Assembly: GCA_021793645.1 (NCBI GenBank)
Contig: JAJYSJ010000023.1
Coordinates: 1-37,993, forward strand
From: Bacillota bacterium
GTDB lineage: Bacteria > Bacillota > Sulfobacillia > JAJZYS01 > JAJYTV01
Direction of reading: 5' to 3'
Length of the DNA stretch: 37,993 bases
The position numbers and the translations under genes were made by a program. Every line of letters begins with the position of its first letter. The stretch's first letter is position 1. The notes under the pieces were generated by a model. The model saw nothing but the letters and a program-made list of their open reading frames with translations, made no database searches and was not told the DNA's origin. This document shows, piece after piece, positions 25,230-32,047 of the stretch.

Positions 25230-25258
25230 TTGCGCGGACAACGAGGCGAGTCTAGGAT
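25230..25258 (+). promoter_or_regulatory. Putative promoter of the TDT exporter
   Basis: TTGCGC at 25230-25235 and TAGGAT at 25253-25258 are separated by 17 bp, a fair sigma-70-type promoter. The palindromic operator at 25264 begins right after the -10 box, at the expected transcription start. The match to consensus is moderate. Confidence 0.45.
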
Positions 25259-25263
25259 GGATC

Positions 25264-25283
25264 TTGACTGGCTGATCAGTCAA
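25264..25283. promoter_or_regulatory. TetR-type operator upstream of the TDT exporter
   Basis: TTGACTGGCTGATCAGTCAA contains outer arms TTGACTG/CAGTCAA and a core that matches TTGACTGATCAGTCAA at 14 of 16 positions (25268-25283, centred on GATC). A second site with the same ideal palindrome lies at 26510 upstream of the TetR gene. Palindromes of this form are typical of TetR-family operators. Placement at the transcription start predicts repression. Confidence 0.65.
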
Positions 25284-25307
25284 TATGCAAGCTGGAGGAG
25301 TTTCCTG

Positions 25308-26417
25308 ATGCGCACACCTTGGATCCGTCACTTCTCGCCGGCATGGTTCGCGGCCGTGATGGGCACCGGCGGGGTTGCGGTCGTCCTCAACGCATGGGGA
25401 CAGAGCATTCCGTGGATAAGCAAGCTCGCCGTCGCCTTTGCAGCCCTGACAGCCGTCCTTTTCGTGGTGCTGCTCGTGCCTTGGCTGTGGCGATGGATCG
25501 GGCACTTCGATGCGGCGCGCAGCGATCTCAACCACCCCCTTCTAGGCAACTTCTACGTCACCATGCCGGTCGCGGCGATGATCGTGGCGCTTGACGCGGA
25601 CGTGACGGCAGGCTCGTGGCTCGGGCCGTCAGCGCTCTACGTCATCACCCTCGTCGGATGGCTCGTCGGCGTCGTGGGGGTCGCGGTCCTCAGCGTTTAC
25701 GTAGGTTTCACCCTGATGCGCCAGGACGGTCCCAGTCCAGCCCTCATCAACTTCTCGTGGCTATTGACGCCCGTCGCCGCCATCGTCATCCCGCTCCTCG
25801 GTGACCCCCTAACCCTGATGCTCCTCGGCCGCCACAGCGCGTGGGCTGGCACAGTCCACCTCGTGAATCTCGCCTTCTACGGCATGGGCCTCCTGCTCTT
25901 CGTCCTGATGGCCTCCTTCGTGATCGGCAGGCTTCTGCAGCATTCCCTGCCAGGAGCCGAGGCCGCGCCGACGTTCTGGATCAGCCTCGGGCCGATCGGC
26001 GTCGGCACGCTCGGGTTGATGGGACTCGCGGATGTGAGCCGGTCGATGCACCTCATCGCGGCAACAGGCACTCTCGACCTCCTGGCGCTTGCGCTCTGGG
26101 GCTTCGGCATCTGGGCGATCGGCATCGCCATCGCCGTGATGCTCCACCACCTATGGCGTGGCGGCATCCCCTTCTCGCTCTCCTTCTGGGCCTTCACCTT
26201 CCCCCTCGCCGCCTACGCCTTGAGCACCATGCACATTGCCGCATACCTGCGTTCGCCAGGGATCGTCTGGTACGCGGCGCTGCTAAGCATCCTGCTTCTC
26301 GCGTTCTGGCTCTGGGCGGCAGCAGGAACGCTGGCTGGCCTCTTCAACGGCAAGCTCTTCGCTGCCCCATTCCGACAGAACACTGCGCGGGTGCGGGAAG
26401 CCGCCAAGAACGGCTGA
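25308..26417 (+). CDS. TehA/SLAC1-type (TDT family) exporter
   Basis: This 369-residue protein has ten membrane helices and the features of the tellurite-resistance/dicarboxylate transporter (TDT) family: an N-terminal FSPAWFAAVMGTGGVAVVL segment, an FYVTMPVAAMIVAL helix and the helix SFWAFTFPLAAYALSTMHIA near residue 295. Relatives export tellurite-related anions, malate, sulfite or chloride. The ATG at 25308 has GGAGGAG seven bases upstream, so the longer in-frame start is rejected. The gene is divergent from an FmdE gene and carries a TetR-type operator in its leader. A plausible role is inducible efflux of a toxic anion such as sulfite or tellurite; the substrate is not visible in the sequence. 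Confidence 0.85.
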   Translation: MRTPWIRHFSPAWFAAVMGTGGVAVVLNAWGQSIPWISKLAVAFAALTAVLFVVLLVPWLWRWIGHFDAARSDLNHPLLGNFYVTMPVAAMIVALDADVTAGSWLGPSALYVITLVGWLVGVVGVAVLSVYVGFTLMRQDGPSPALINFSWLLTPVAAIVIPLLGDPLTLMLLGRHSAWAGTVHLVNLAFYGMGLLLFVLMASFVIGRLLQHSLPGAEAAPTFWISLGPIGVGTLGLMGLADVSRSMHLIAATGTLDLLALALWGFGIWAIGIAIAVMLHHLWRGGIPFSLSFWAFTFPLAAYALSTMHIAAYLRSPGIVWYAALLSILLLAFWLWAAAGTLAGLFNGKLFAAPFRQNTARVREAAKNG

Positions 26418-26472
26418 TGCTTGCCTGGTTGACGCGACCGCGTTCGCAACGACATGCGTCGCCCGCACCCTC

Positions 26473-26500
26473 TTGACAGCCGGAGGAGATGCAATATATT
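26473..26500 (+). promoter_or_regulatory. Promoter of the TetR transcript
   Basis: TTGACA at 26473-26478 and TATATT at 26495-26500 are separated by 16 bp, close to the sigma-70 consensus. The TetR-type operator begins ten bases downstream. The transcript would run through two short reading frames and a hairpin before reaching the TetR gene at 26836. Confidence 0.7.
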
Positions 26501-26509
26501 GGATGCGAG

Positions 26510-26525
26510 TTGACCGATCAATCAA
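26510..26525. promoter_or_regulatory. TetR-type operator of the regulator transcript
   Basis: TTGACCGATCAATCAA matches the palindrome TTGACTGATCAGTCAA at 14 of 16 positions and resembles the site at 25268-25283. It covers the expected transcription start of a strong promoter. The two sites fit autorepression plus repression of the exporter by the TetR protein encoded at 26836. Confidence 0.65.
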
Positions 26526-26558
26526 ATACGGCAAGACTTTAGCGAGGAGGCTGCCAAC

Positions 26559-26723
26559 GTGCGTCGTTGGACGTCTTCCCATGATCGGTCCACTCTTGTC
26601 CTTCGCGCCCGGCTCTTCGGATTCAGCAGTCTCGCCGCCCAGGCCTGAAACATGTGGATCGTCGACGCACTGCTCATCAACCTGTCCCTCTGGAAGTACG
26701 CCACAGCCAGTTCTACATTCTGA
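26559..26723 (+). pseudogene. Short reading frame interrupted by an in-frame TGA
   Basis: A GTG at 26559 with GAGGAGG upstream opens a 29-codon frame ending at TGA 26646-26648. The same frame reopens one codon later at ATG 26652 and runs 23 codons (WIVDALLINLSLWKYA) to 26723. Read through, it would be a small protein with one hydrophobic helix. It is most likely the nonsense-mutated stub of a membrane protein, or two leader peptides on the TetR transcript. I recognise no family. Confidence 0.35.
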
Positions 26724-26734
26724 GGTCGTGCCAA

Positions 26735-26758
26735 GGGGGCCCTCGCCGGAGGACCCCC
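26735..26758 (+). terminator. Hairpin between the TetR-transcript leader and the TetR gene
   Basis: GGGGGCCCTC at 26735-26744 pairs with GAGGACCCCC at 26749-26758 with one mismatch and a 4-nt loop. No T-run follows. It may end the transcript of a decayed gene or attenuate TetR expression. Confidence 0.45.
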
Positions 26759-26835
26759 TCGCGCTGTCTCCCAGTGTGCTGCGGCCTACACGGAAACCGC
26801 ACTCCACGCTAGCGATCTCCAAATGAGGTGAAGCT

Positions 26836-27468
26836 TTGCCCGGCAGGACTAGGCGGCCTGAGTCCGCCTCCCGGCAAGGGAATTCAGGGAATCCTGCCCA
26901 CGAACCTGAGCGGACGCAGGCGCGGCAGAGCATCCTCGACGCCGCGCAAGTCCTCTTCGCTCTCCAGGGCTTCGACGCGACCTCGACGAAGAGCGTTGCG
27001 CAAGAGGCCGGCGTGCCGGCCGGTCTCGTCTTCTACTACTTCACGAGCAAGCAGAAGCTCCTCGAAGACCTCGTCCGCGAGCGCAGCTTCCTCCCCGAGC
27101 TCGAGCAGATCCTTCGCTCCGCGCCCGAGGCCGACCCGAAGCAGGCGCTCCTGGACCTGGGCAGGCGCTTCTTCGCGGTCGTGACACGGCGTGAAGCCAT
27201 CGCTCGCATCCTCGTACGCGAGTCGGCGAGCCATCCGCAGGTGGCGGCGCGCTGGCACGAGATGCGCGAGTCGGCAATCGCCGTCATAGCGGAGTACCTT
27301 GACGGCACGGTAGCCCGCGGCTGCCTAAGGGCAGTGAAGACCGAGCGGCTCGCGCGCGTCTTCCTCTACAACCTGATCTTCGTTGCGTTGATTGACGAGG
27401 CACAGGATCCGGAGGCCTTCTTGGCGGACATGGTGAGCGCCTTGCTTGAGGGCGCGCTGCCCCGCTGA
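26836..27468 (+). CDS. TetR-family transcriptional regulator
   Basis: This 210-residue protein starts at TTG with GAGGTG five to six bases upstream. After a basic, flexible N-terminal 28 residues comes the TetR helix-turn-helix: ARQSILDAAQVLFALQGFDA, then TSTKSVAQEAGVPAGLVFYY and FTSKQKLLEDLV, roughly residues 29-80. The C-terminal ligand-binding domain is all helical and unassigned. TetR proteins bind palindromic operators as dimers and are released by small ligands. Two near-identical palindromes centred on GATC, at 25268 and 26510, are the obvious targets, which would put the TDT exporter and this gene under its control. The ligand is probably the exported anion or a related signal; this is inference. 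Confidence 0.9.
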   Translation: MPGRTRRPESASRQGNSGNPAHEPERTQARQSILDAAQVLFALQGFDATSTKSVAQEAGVPAGLVFYYFTSKQKLLEDLVRERSFLPELEQILRSAPEADPKQALLDLGRRFFAVVTRREAIARILVRESASHPQVAARWHEMRESAIAVIAEYLDGTVARGCLRAVKTERLARVFLYNLIFVALIDEAQDPEAFLADMVSALLEGALPR

Positions 27469-27654
27469 AAGGACCGACTGCCCAAGAGCGGATGCGCGCC
27501 ACAGTGACCCCTTTTGGCCATCATGCATCACGCCGCAACCATATCGAACCCGGTGAACAGAGGCGCTGCAGGAGTGGAGAGCACTTCTATGCGGAATGCG
27601 CAGTGCGGCGCAGGACATGGGCAGCCTCGTGGGCGCCCGCGTGTGAAGGGCGGA

Positions 27655-27780
27655 GACAGGCGAGCAACTGCGCCGCGGGCCTGAGCGCATCTCCCAGATC
27701 GTCGCCCTGATCACCGAAGTGGCACCGGACGAACCTGCTTGCTGACTGCGGCCACCAAACCAGCGCGAGCGCGGATAGAG
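27655..27780 (+). pseudogene. Methyl-accepting chemotaxis protein, signalling-tip remnant
   Basis: One frame reads EQLRRGPERISQIVALITEV then A; after a one-base slip the DNA ACGAACCTGCTTGC continues as TNLLA followed by sequence equivalent to LNAAIEAARAG with errors. This is the most conserved part of chemoreceptors (I-x-x-I-A-x-Q-T-N-L-L-A-L-N-A-A-I-E-A-A-R-A-G). Flanking sequence is too decayed to read. It indicates that a chemoreceptor gene once lay here. Confidence 0.55.
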
Positions 27781-28273
27781 ACTGCATGCAATCCCTTGAT
27801 GGACGACTGAGATGGCTGAGCCGCGCCGACAGGGCGGGGCGGTGTGATGTTACCTGCCCATGGAAGTCGCAGGGTCACCTCCATGCAGGAGACGTGCGAC
27901 ACCGCAACGCGAACCCCACAGCCGTCTTGCGGTAGGCACACGCGCACGGCCGATGCGCAAGGCATCTACACCGCACCGTCAGCCGTCGCCAGCAAGAGGT
28001 ATCACACGCGTCGTCTTGCGTTGCGCAGAGGGAGGCTATGCATTGCGACACGCTGCGAACTTCCCTTGACGACTTCGACCTTCTGGTCGAAATCCGCCCC
28101 AGACCGAACCCGTCGGCACGCCATCGCGCCTCCTCGCCGTCAAACACTCGGAGGAGCGACACCCGGCATAAGGCCAGTTGTCCTTCCTGTTAGGTCGGAT
28201 GGCGGAACATGCGCGACCATTGCTTAGCACACGCAGGCCGGAATTGCCGTAGCGGCAGAGCACGGCCTCAACC
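27781..28273. other. Non-coding, probably decayed sequence
   Basis: No reading frame in these 490 bases has a recognisable protein or a good ribosome site. A small hairpin (TTCGACC at 28074-28080 with GGTCGAA at 28085-28091, loop TTCT) is the only clear structure. It follows the chemoreceptor remnant and precedes an ArsR gene, so it is most likely degraded genes. Confidence 0.5.
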
Positions 28274-28293
28274 TATATTTCAAACATGCTTGA
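28274..28293 (+). promoter_or_regulatory. Extremely short leader promoter and operator of the first ArsR gene
   Basis: A -10-like TATATT at 28274-28279 stands six bases before the ATG at 28286, so the mRNA would be leaderless or nearly so. TCAAACATGCTTGA at 28280-28293 is an imperfect palindrome (12 of 14 positions) overlapping the start codon and would suit autoregulation by the ArsR dimer. No convincing -35 box is seen. Confidence 0.45.
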
Positions 28294-28669
28294 CACAAGA
28301 AATTTTGATGCGATGTATGCGGCGCAGTTCCAGGCGCTGGCCGATCCGGTACGACTGCAGATCGTGGCCGTGCTGCATCGGCGGCCGCGCTGCGTCTGCG
28401 AGATCCAGTCAGCCGTTGGCCCGATCGCCGCGAACCTCCTCTCCTACCACCTCGGCATCCTACGCAGCGCCGGGCTCGTGGCCTCCCAGCGAAGGGGTCG
28501 CTGGCTGGACTACCGGCTAGAATACGCCGCTTTCGAAGAGCTGCGCGCCAGCTTGCCGCAGCCTCGGGCGCAAGGAGTAGACGACGGCCCCACCTGCGCG
28601 GTCGCACCACGCCGAACCACGCACTGTCGTGCTGCGCAGCCGGCGCCAAGCGACGCGGCATCGCGTTGA
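28286..28669 (+). CDS. ArsR/SmtB-family regulator with a CVC metal site
   Basis: This 127-residue winged-helix regulator shows FQALADPVRLQIVAVL at about 13-28, CVCEIQ at 35-40 and LLSYHLGILRSAGLVASQRR in the recognition helix and wing. A Cys-x-Cys in the alpha3 helix is the As(III)/Sb(III)-sensing type of ArsR. The last 35 residues are low in conservation, with two further cysteines. It probably represses the genes that once followed it: a permease and a thioredoxin-like gene, now deleted into a single remnant. There is no ribosome site before the ATG; an internal ATG at 28313 is the alternative start. A second, better-placed CVC-type ArsR gene is at 34305. Confidence 0.82.
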   Translation: MLDTRNFDAMYAAQFQALADPVRLQIVAVLHRRPRCVCEIQSAVGPIAANLLSYHLGILRSAGLVASQRRGRWLDYRLEYAAFEELRASLPQPRAQGVDDGPTCAVAPRRTTHCRAAQPAPSDAASR

Positions 28670-28737
28670 ACGGTTGACCCCCAGTTGCCCTTGCCATCAC
28701 GGCGTGGCCCACTCCACGTCCACCCGAGGTGAGGTGA

Positions 28738-29090
28738 TGCTCATGTCCGGCTGTGATCCCTCTTCGCTGTTACAGCACACTGTCGCTCCCAAGCTGAAGC
28801 GCCGTGCCATGCAGGCCATCGATGTCCCACTGCTTACGGCCGTGACTCTCGGAGCGATCGCATGGGCCTGGCTCTACATGCACCCTACAAGTCTTCGCCG
28901 ACCGGCTGGCGTGCGGCGTCTTCCATCCGCGGCGACGCGGCCATCGGGAGGTGAGGGATATCGGGGAGATCATGGGTCACGGCGTCATGTATACTCCGGC
29001 GCTCGTCATCGACGAAGGGCTGAAGTGCAACGGCCGCATCCCATCCCGGCAGCCGACGCCCCTGCAGCCGACGCCTAGGAGACCGCCCAA
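28738..29090 (+). pseudogene. Deletion remnant joining a permease start to a thioredoxin-fold end
   Basis: The first part (ATG with GAGGTGA just upstream) encodes MLMSGCDPSSLLQHTV and a helix LLTAVTLGAIAWAWLYMHPT, which looks like the N-terminus of a DUF318/YraQ-type permease. About 28930 onward the homology changes: in another frame starting near 28951 it reads RDIGEIMGHGVMYTPALVID followed by KCNGRIPS, the C-terminal half of a small redox-active (Thioredoxin_3) protein. ArsR, permease and thioredoxin genes commonly occur together in metal-resistance cassettes. An internal deletion has fused the two ends and removed most of both genes. Confidence 0.6.
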
Positions 29091-29135
29091 GGTCGTCGCG
29101 CCGGACCATCACCAAGTCTTTCAGGAGGGGAACCG

Positions 29136-29750
29136 ATGCCAGCGAATACCGAGGAACGCTTCATGCCGCCTCAGTGGGCCTTCGACTTCCACGGCCACCG
29201 CTGCCCTTTCATGCCGCTCGGCTACCGCATGGGCATCTTGGCCCTGGAGCGGCTCGCGGTCACGCGCGAGATGGACCACACCCTGCACGTCATCTGCGAA
29301 CTCGGCGAGGGGCACCCGCAGACCTGCCTGATGGACGGAATCCAGGCCGCGAGCGGCGCCACCTTCGGCAAGACCCTGATCGAGAAGACGTATTGGGGCA
29401 AGCTCGCGGCCACCTTCTGGTACCCCGGCAAGACCGCGGTGCGCTATGGCTTGCGCAGTTCCTTCCTCGACGCCTTCGGCAGCCAGGAGTTCTTCGCCTA
29501 CCGCAAGCGCGGCATCGAGCCGTCCGGAATCCCGGCCGCGGTGACCGACGCCGCGATCGCGTGGACGCTCGCTCAGCCGGACGAGGCCGTGTTCGACGTC
29601 GCCGAGCGCGCGGACTTTTCCTACCAGCCGCCGAAGGGCTCGTTCAACCGCACCGCCTGCTCGGTCTGCGGCGAGTACGTGTTCGAGCGCTACGTGCGTA
29701 TGAGGGACGGCCAACCCGTCTGCATCCCGTGCTCCGGCTACAAGGGTTGA
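29136..29750 (+). CDS. FmdE-family protein with C-terminal zinc finger (copy 2)
   Basis: This 204-residue protein starts at ATG with AGGAGGGG upstream. It has the core motif FHGHRCPF at about residues 18-25, CLMDGIQAASGATFGKTLIE near 70-89, and a C-terminal zinc-binding CSVCGEYVF...CIPC. The two halves match the architecture of bacterial FmdE proteins: an alpha/beta core plus treble clef. It shares both sites with copy 1 but differs widely elsewhere, so the two are old paralogues or separate acquisitions. A terminator follows, then a TauE-type exporter in the same direction. Reaction unknown; the Cys/His-rich core argues for metal or sulfur chemistry in the cytoplasm. Confidence 0.9.
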   Translation: MPANTEERFMPPQWAFDFHGHRCPFMPLGYRMGILALERLAVTREMDHTLHVICELGEGHPQTCLMDGIQAASGATFGKTLIEKTYWGKLAATFWYPGKTAVRYGLRSSFLDAFGSQEFFAYRKRGIEPSGIPAAVTDAAIAWTLAQPDEAVFDVAERADFSYQPPKGSFNRTACSVCGEYVFERYVRMRDGQPVCIPCSGYKG

Positions 29751-29759
29751 ACTGAAAGG

Positions 29760-29802
29760 CGCCCTCCTGCCGACTTCCCGCCTGGGAACTTGCAGGAGGG
29801 CG
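29760..29802 (+). terminator. Hairpin after FmdE copy 2
   Basis: CGCCCTCCTGC at 29760-29770 pairs perfectly with GCAGGAGGGCG at 29792-29802; the 21-nt loop itself contains TTCCC...GGGAA. No long T-run follows, but the stem is strong. It separates FmdE from the exporter gene, which may still be partly co-transcribed. Confidence 0.65.
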
Positions 29803-29851
29803 ATCACCTGGGGCCGATCGGTACGCCTTGGTCTGAAGGAGGTCCTTCGGA

Positions 29852-30589
29852 ATGATCGCTCTGGCAACACTGCTCGTCTTCGTCGTCTCCGCGATCTTCG
29901 CCATGCTCGGCCTGGGGGGCGGCATGCTCTACGTGCCGATCTTCCACTGGCTCGGCTTTGGACTGAAATCGGTGGTGATACCGCTCGGGCTTCTGCTCAA
30001 TGGCCTCAATACTCTGCTCGCGCTGATCCCCTACGGGCGCAAGCGTCTGGTGGACTGGACGGGCGGGCTGCCCATGGCCCTTTCGGCGCTGGTCTTCGCA
30101 CCGCTCGGCGCGCTCGTGGCGCCATCTGTGCCGAGCAAAGTACTGCTCTGGCTGTTTGCTGCGGCGGTGATCGTCGCAGCGGCGCGCACGCTGCTCGTCG
30201 CCGGCAAGCCCGACCCTGCAGAGATCATGCCGCTCGGGCGGCGGATGCTGATCGGCAGCGTCGTCGCCGCGGGTGCCGGCTTCATCGGCGGGATGCTAGG
30301 CATCGGCGGCGGCTTCATCATTGGTCCGCTGCTGATGTGGATCGGCTACGACACGAAGCGCGCGGCGGCCACGACCGCCTACATCGTGACCTTCTCGAGC
30401 TTCTCCGGCTTCCTCGGGCACGTCGGCCACATGGCGATCGACTGGCCGCTCCTCATCTCGCTCGTCCTGGCGGTGATCGTTGCGTCCCTGCTCGGCTCCT
30501 GGTTCATGGCAAACCGTGCCAAGCCGTCCTGGGTGAAGTGGTTCTACGGTGTGCTCCTACTGGGTGTCGCCGCAAAATTGGTCGCCTGA
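29852..30589 (+). CDS. TauE/SafE-family anion exporter
   Basis: This 245-residue protein has about eight membrane helices in two related halves. Each half begins with a glycine-rich turn: AMLGLGGGMLYVPIFHWLGF at about 16-35 and GGMLGIGGGFIIGPLLMWIG near 150-168, the hallmark of TauE/SafE (COG0730) proteins. Family members export sulfite, sulfoacetate or similar sulfur anions. The start ATG has GGAGG nine bases upstream. The FmdE gene just upstream and a redox-protein remnant before it suggest sulfur or metalloid chemistry. Confidence 0.92.
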   Translation: MIALATLLVFVVSAIFAMLGLGGGMLYVPIFHWLGFGLKSVVIPLGLLLNGLNTLLALIPYGRKRLVDWTGGLPMALSALVFAPLGALVAPSVPSKVLLWLFAAAVIVAAARTLLVAGKPDPAEIMPLGRRMLIGSVVAAGAGFIGGMLGIGGGFIIGPLLMWIGYDTKRAAATTAYIVTFSSFSGFLGHVGHMAIDWPLLISLVLAVIVASLLGSWFMANRAKPSWVKWFYGVLLLGVAAKLVA

Positions 30590-30784
30590 CGCATCGCGCG
30601 AAGACCGGGACCAGGGGCGAGGTCTCCAGGCGCCGTCTGCGGATCCCGCGCGGGCAGGCAACGCAGGTGCGAGAAGTCGAGTCGCAGGACCTAGCCCATG
30701 GACTCTTAAGGGAGGAGCGCCTCGGCAATTCGTTTCACTGCACCGGCGGTGATGGCCAGACGTCGCGGGGTTGAGCACTGGGGT

Positions 30785-30925
30785 CTCAGCCGAGAAAGTG
30801 TTGATCCTGACCATGGATTCCTGGCTGAAGCCACGGCGGGTGGCAGCGGCCCACTCGCCGTTCTGCTCCATCAAGACGGCGCAGACGAGGCGCAGGGCCG
30901 ATTGGCGATTGGGGCGGAGGGCAGC
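30785..30925 (-). pseudogene. IS256-family transposase, C-terminal fragment
   Basis: On the minus strand the frame reads NRQSALRLVCAVLMEQNGEW then AAATRRGFSQESMVRIN, the conserved end of IS256/mutator-type transposases, where a ...ALRLV.AVLMEQNEEW...RYFSQESM pattern is typical. No catalytic DDE residues or upstream reading frame remain. It marks a former insertion between the TauE gene and the MerR gene. The stretch 30590-30784 otherwise shows no gene. Confidence 0.7.
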
Positions 30926-30929
30926 CGTC

Positions 30930-31349
30930 CTAGGGTCGCCCGCTTACGGGTAGTTTGGGCCAGATCAGGTGACAAACCGAGTCGGGAGGGCATTCGGCAG
31001 GATCAAGGTGGGCCGCGCGGTCGCGGAGTTCTTGCAAGGTCTCCTGCAGTTCAACGAGTTCTGCGATGCGCAAAGCTACCTCTGTCGCCTTCTGCTCCAG
31101 CAGTGCGGCTACGTGGACGCACGGCGCCTGGCCGTGATCGCGAAACGCGATGATCTCCCGCAGTTCTCCCAACGTGAGTCCGATCGCTTGCCCGGCGCGA
31201 ATGAACGAGATCCTCGCCATGGCATCCTCCCGGTAGTCGCGATAGCCGCCAGCCGTCCGTGCAGGGGATTGGAGCAAACCCTGCGCTTCGTAGAAGCGAA
31301 TGGCTTTGGTCGTGAGGCGAGTCTTGGAGGCCAATTCTCCGATCAACAC
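30930..31349 (-). CDS. MerR-family heavy-metal regulator
   Basis: This 139-residue protein has an N-terminal winged helix (IGELASKTRLTTKAIRFYEA, followed by GLLQSPARTAGGYRDY), a long dimerisation helix, and cysteines at APCVHVAALLEQK and ECPPDSVCH, arranged as in ZntR/CadR-type metal sensors. The start is a GTG at 31349, with GGGGG about ten bases upstream. It is divergent from the thioredoxin-fold gene at 31423, and the intergenic region carries a textbook MerR operator inside a promoter with a 20-bp spacer. The protein should twist that DNA to activate the target gene when a thiophilic metal binds. Which metal cannot be told. Confidence 0.88.
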   Translation of the reverse strand: MLIGELASKTRLTTKAIRFYEAQGLLQSPARTAGGYRDYREDAMARISFIRAGQAIGLTLGELREIIAFRDHGQAPCVHVAALLEQKATEVALRIAELVELQETLQELRDRAAHLDPAECPPDSVCHLIWPKLPVSGRP

Positions 31350-31366
31350 GTCCTGTACGCCCCCTC

Positions 31367-31398
31367 TTGACCTTACAGTATAGGGGAAGGTGTATGGT
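31367..31398 (+). promoter_or_regulatory. MerR-type promoter and operator
   Basis: TTGACC at 31367-31372 and TATGGT at 31393-31398 are separated by an overlong 20-bp spacer. Within it lies the dyad ACCTT (31370-31374) ... AAGGT (31387-31391), the typical operator of MerR, CueR and ZntR regulators. The overlong spacer is what MerR proteins correct by DNA distortion, so this promoter probably drives the gene at 31423 only when metal is present. Confidence 0.85.
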
Positions 31399-31422
31399 GA
31401 CGGTACGGAGGTGTCGTGAGCG

Positions 31423-31731
31423 ATGGACGTGGAGATCGTGTACTTCGATGGCTGCCCGAATTGGCAACTGGCCCGACAGCGGGTGCTGGAGGCTTTGACC
31501 GCAGTCGGTCGATCCGACACCGCTGTTCGACTGCACCTGGTGGAAAATCCGACCGAGGCGCAAGAGGCCGGTATGCACGGATCGCCCACGATACTCGTGG
31601 ATGGGAAAGACCCGTTCCCCAAGGCCGCAGATGACGTCTGGTCGTGCCGTTTGTACCAGAGCGATTCCGGCTTCGAGGGTGCCCCGAGTGTATCGGCCCT
31701 GGTGGGAGTGCTTCGGCAGGTGAAAGCGTGA
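31423..31731 (+). CDS. Thioredoxin-fold protein of the alkylmercury-lyase-associated type
   Basis: This 102-residue cytoplasmic protein reads VEIVYFDGCPNWQLARQRVL at the start, GSPTILVDGKDPF near 51-63 and SCRLYQ near 73. It is a thioredoxin-like fold with a single N-terminal cysteine in FDGCPNW and a cis-proline loop GSPT. Similar small proteins are annotated as thioredoxin-family or alkylmercury lyase-related and occur in metal-resistance cassettes. It is the direct target of the MerR-type promoter. A role in binding or reducing a thiophilic metal or metal-damaged thiols is likely; the exact reaction is unknown. GTG-rich upstream sequence contains GGAGG about 14 bases before the ATG. Confidence 0.75.
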   Translation: MDVEIVYFDGCPNWQLARQRVLEALTAVGRSDTAVRLHLVENPTEAQEAGMHGSPTILVDGKDPFPKAADDVWSCRLYQSDSGFEGAPSVSALVGVLRQVKA

Positions 31732-31807
31732 TGCTGTCCGCCAATCAACCGCCACGAGCGGGACTGACGCCTTCCGCCGTCGTCAGCGCGTCGGCACAAG
31801 ATCGAAG

Positions 31808-31930
31808 CTACAGATCCTTGACCGGAAGGCGCGCGGACCAGAACCTGTTCACATCGAGTTCCTTAGTCCAATGACGGGGGATGCCGATTCCGACCTGTGC
31901 CATGACTTGTTGGGCGCAGCGTACGGATTG
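31808..31930 (-). pseudogene. ArsC-type arsenate reductase, middle fragment
   Basis: The minus-strand frame reads CAQQVMAQVGIGIPRHWTKE then LDVNRFWSARLPV, which aligns with residues about 47-80 of the intact arsC at 32344 (IQVMAEVGIDISAQQSKAID then VDLLWSARVAV). The N-terminal phosphatase loop and both C-terminal redox cysteines are missing. It is a piece of a second arsC gene left by deletion or recombination. Nothing else is recognised in 31931-32047. Confidence 0.65.
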
Positions 31931-32047
31931 AGGCTGGACGGCCGAGGACTGAGCCGATTCGTTCAACCACTTCCACCCGCTCCAGCCTGAAGTGGCCGCT
32001 GGACGTGTGCCATCGGGCTCGTAAGGCAGAAGACAAAGGAGGATGGC

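Noticed and set aside
26646-26648. In-frame TGA as a selenocysteine codon
   Set aside because: No SECIS-like hairpin directly after it, no redox motif and no selenoprotein family; a nonsense mutation is simpler.
28074-28091. Small hairpin as a regulatory RNA element
   Set aside because: A 7-bp stem in decayed DNA with no gene directly downstream; too weak to assign a role.
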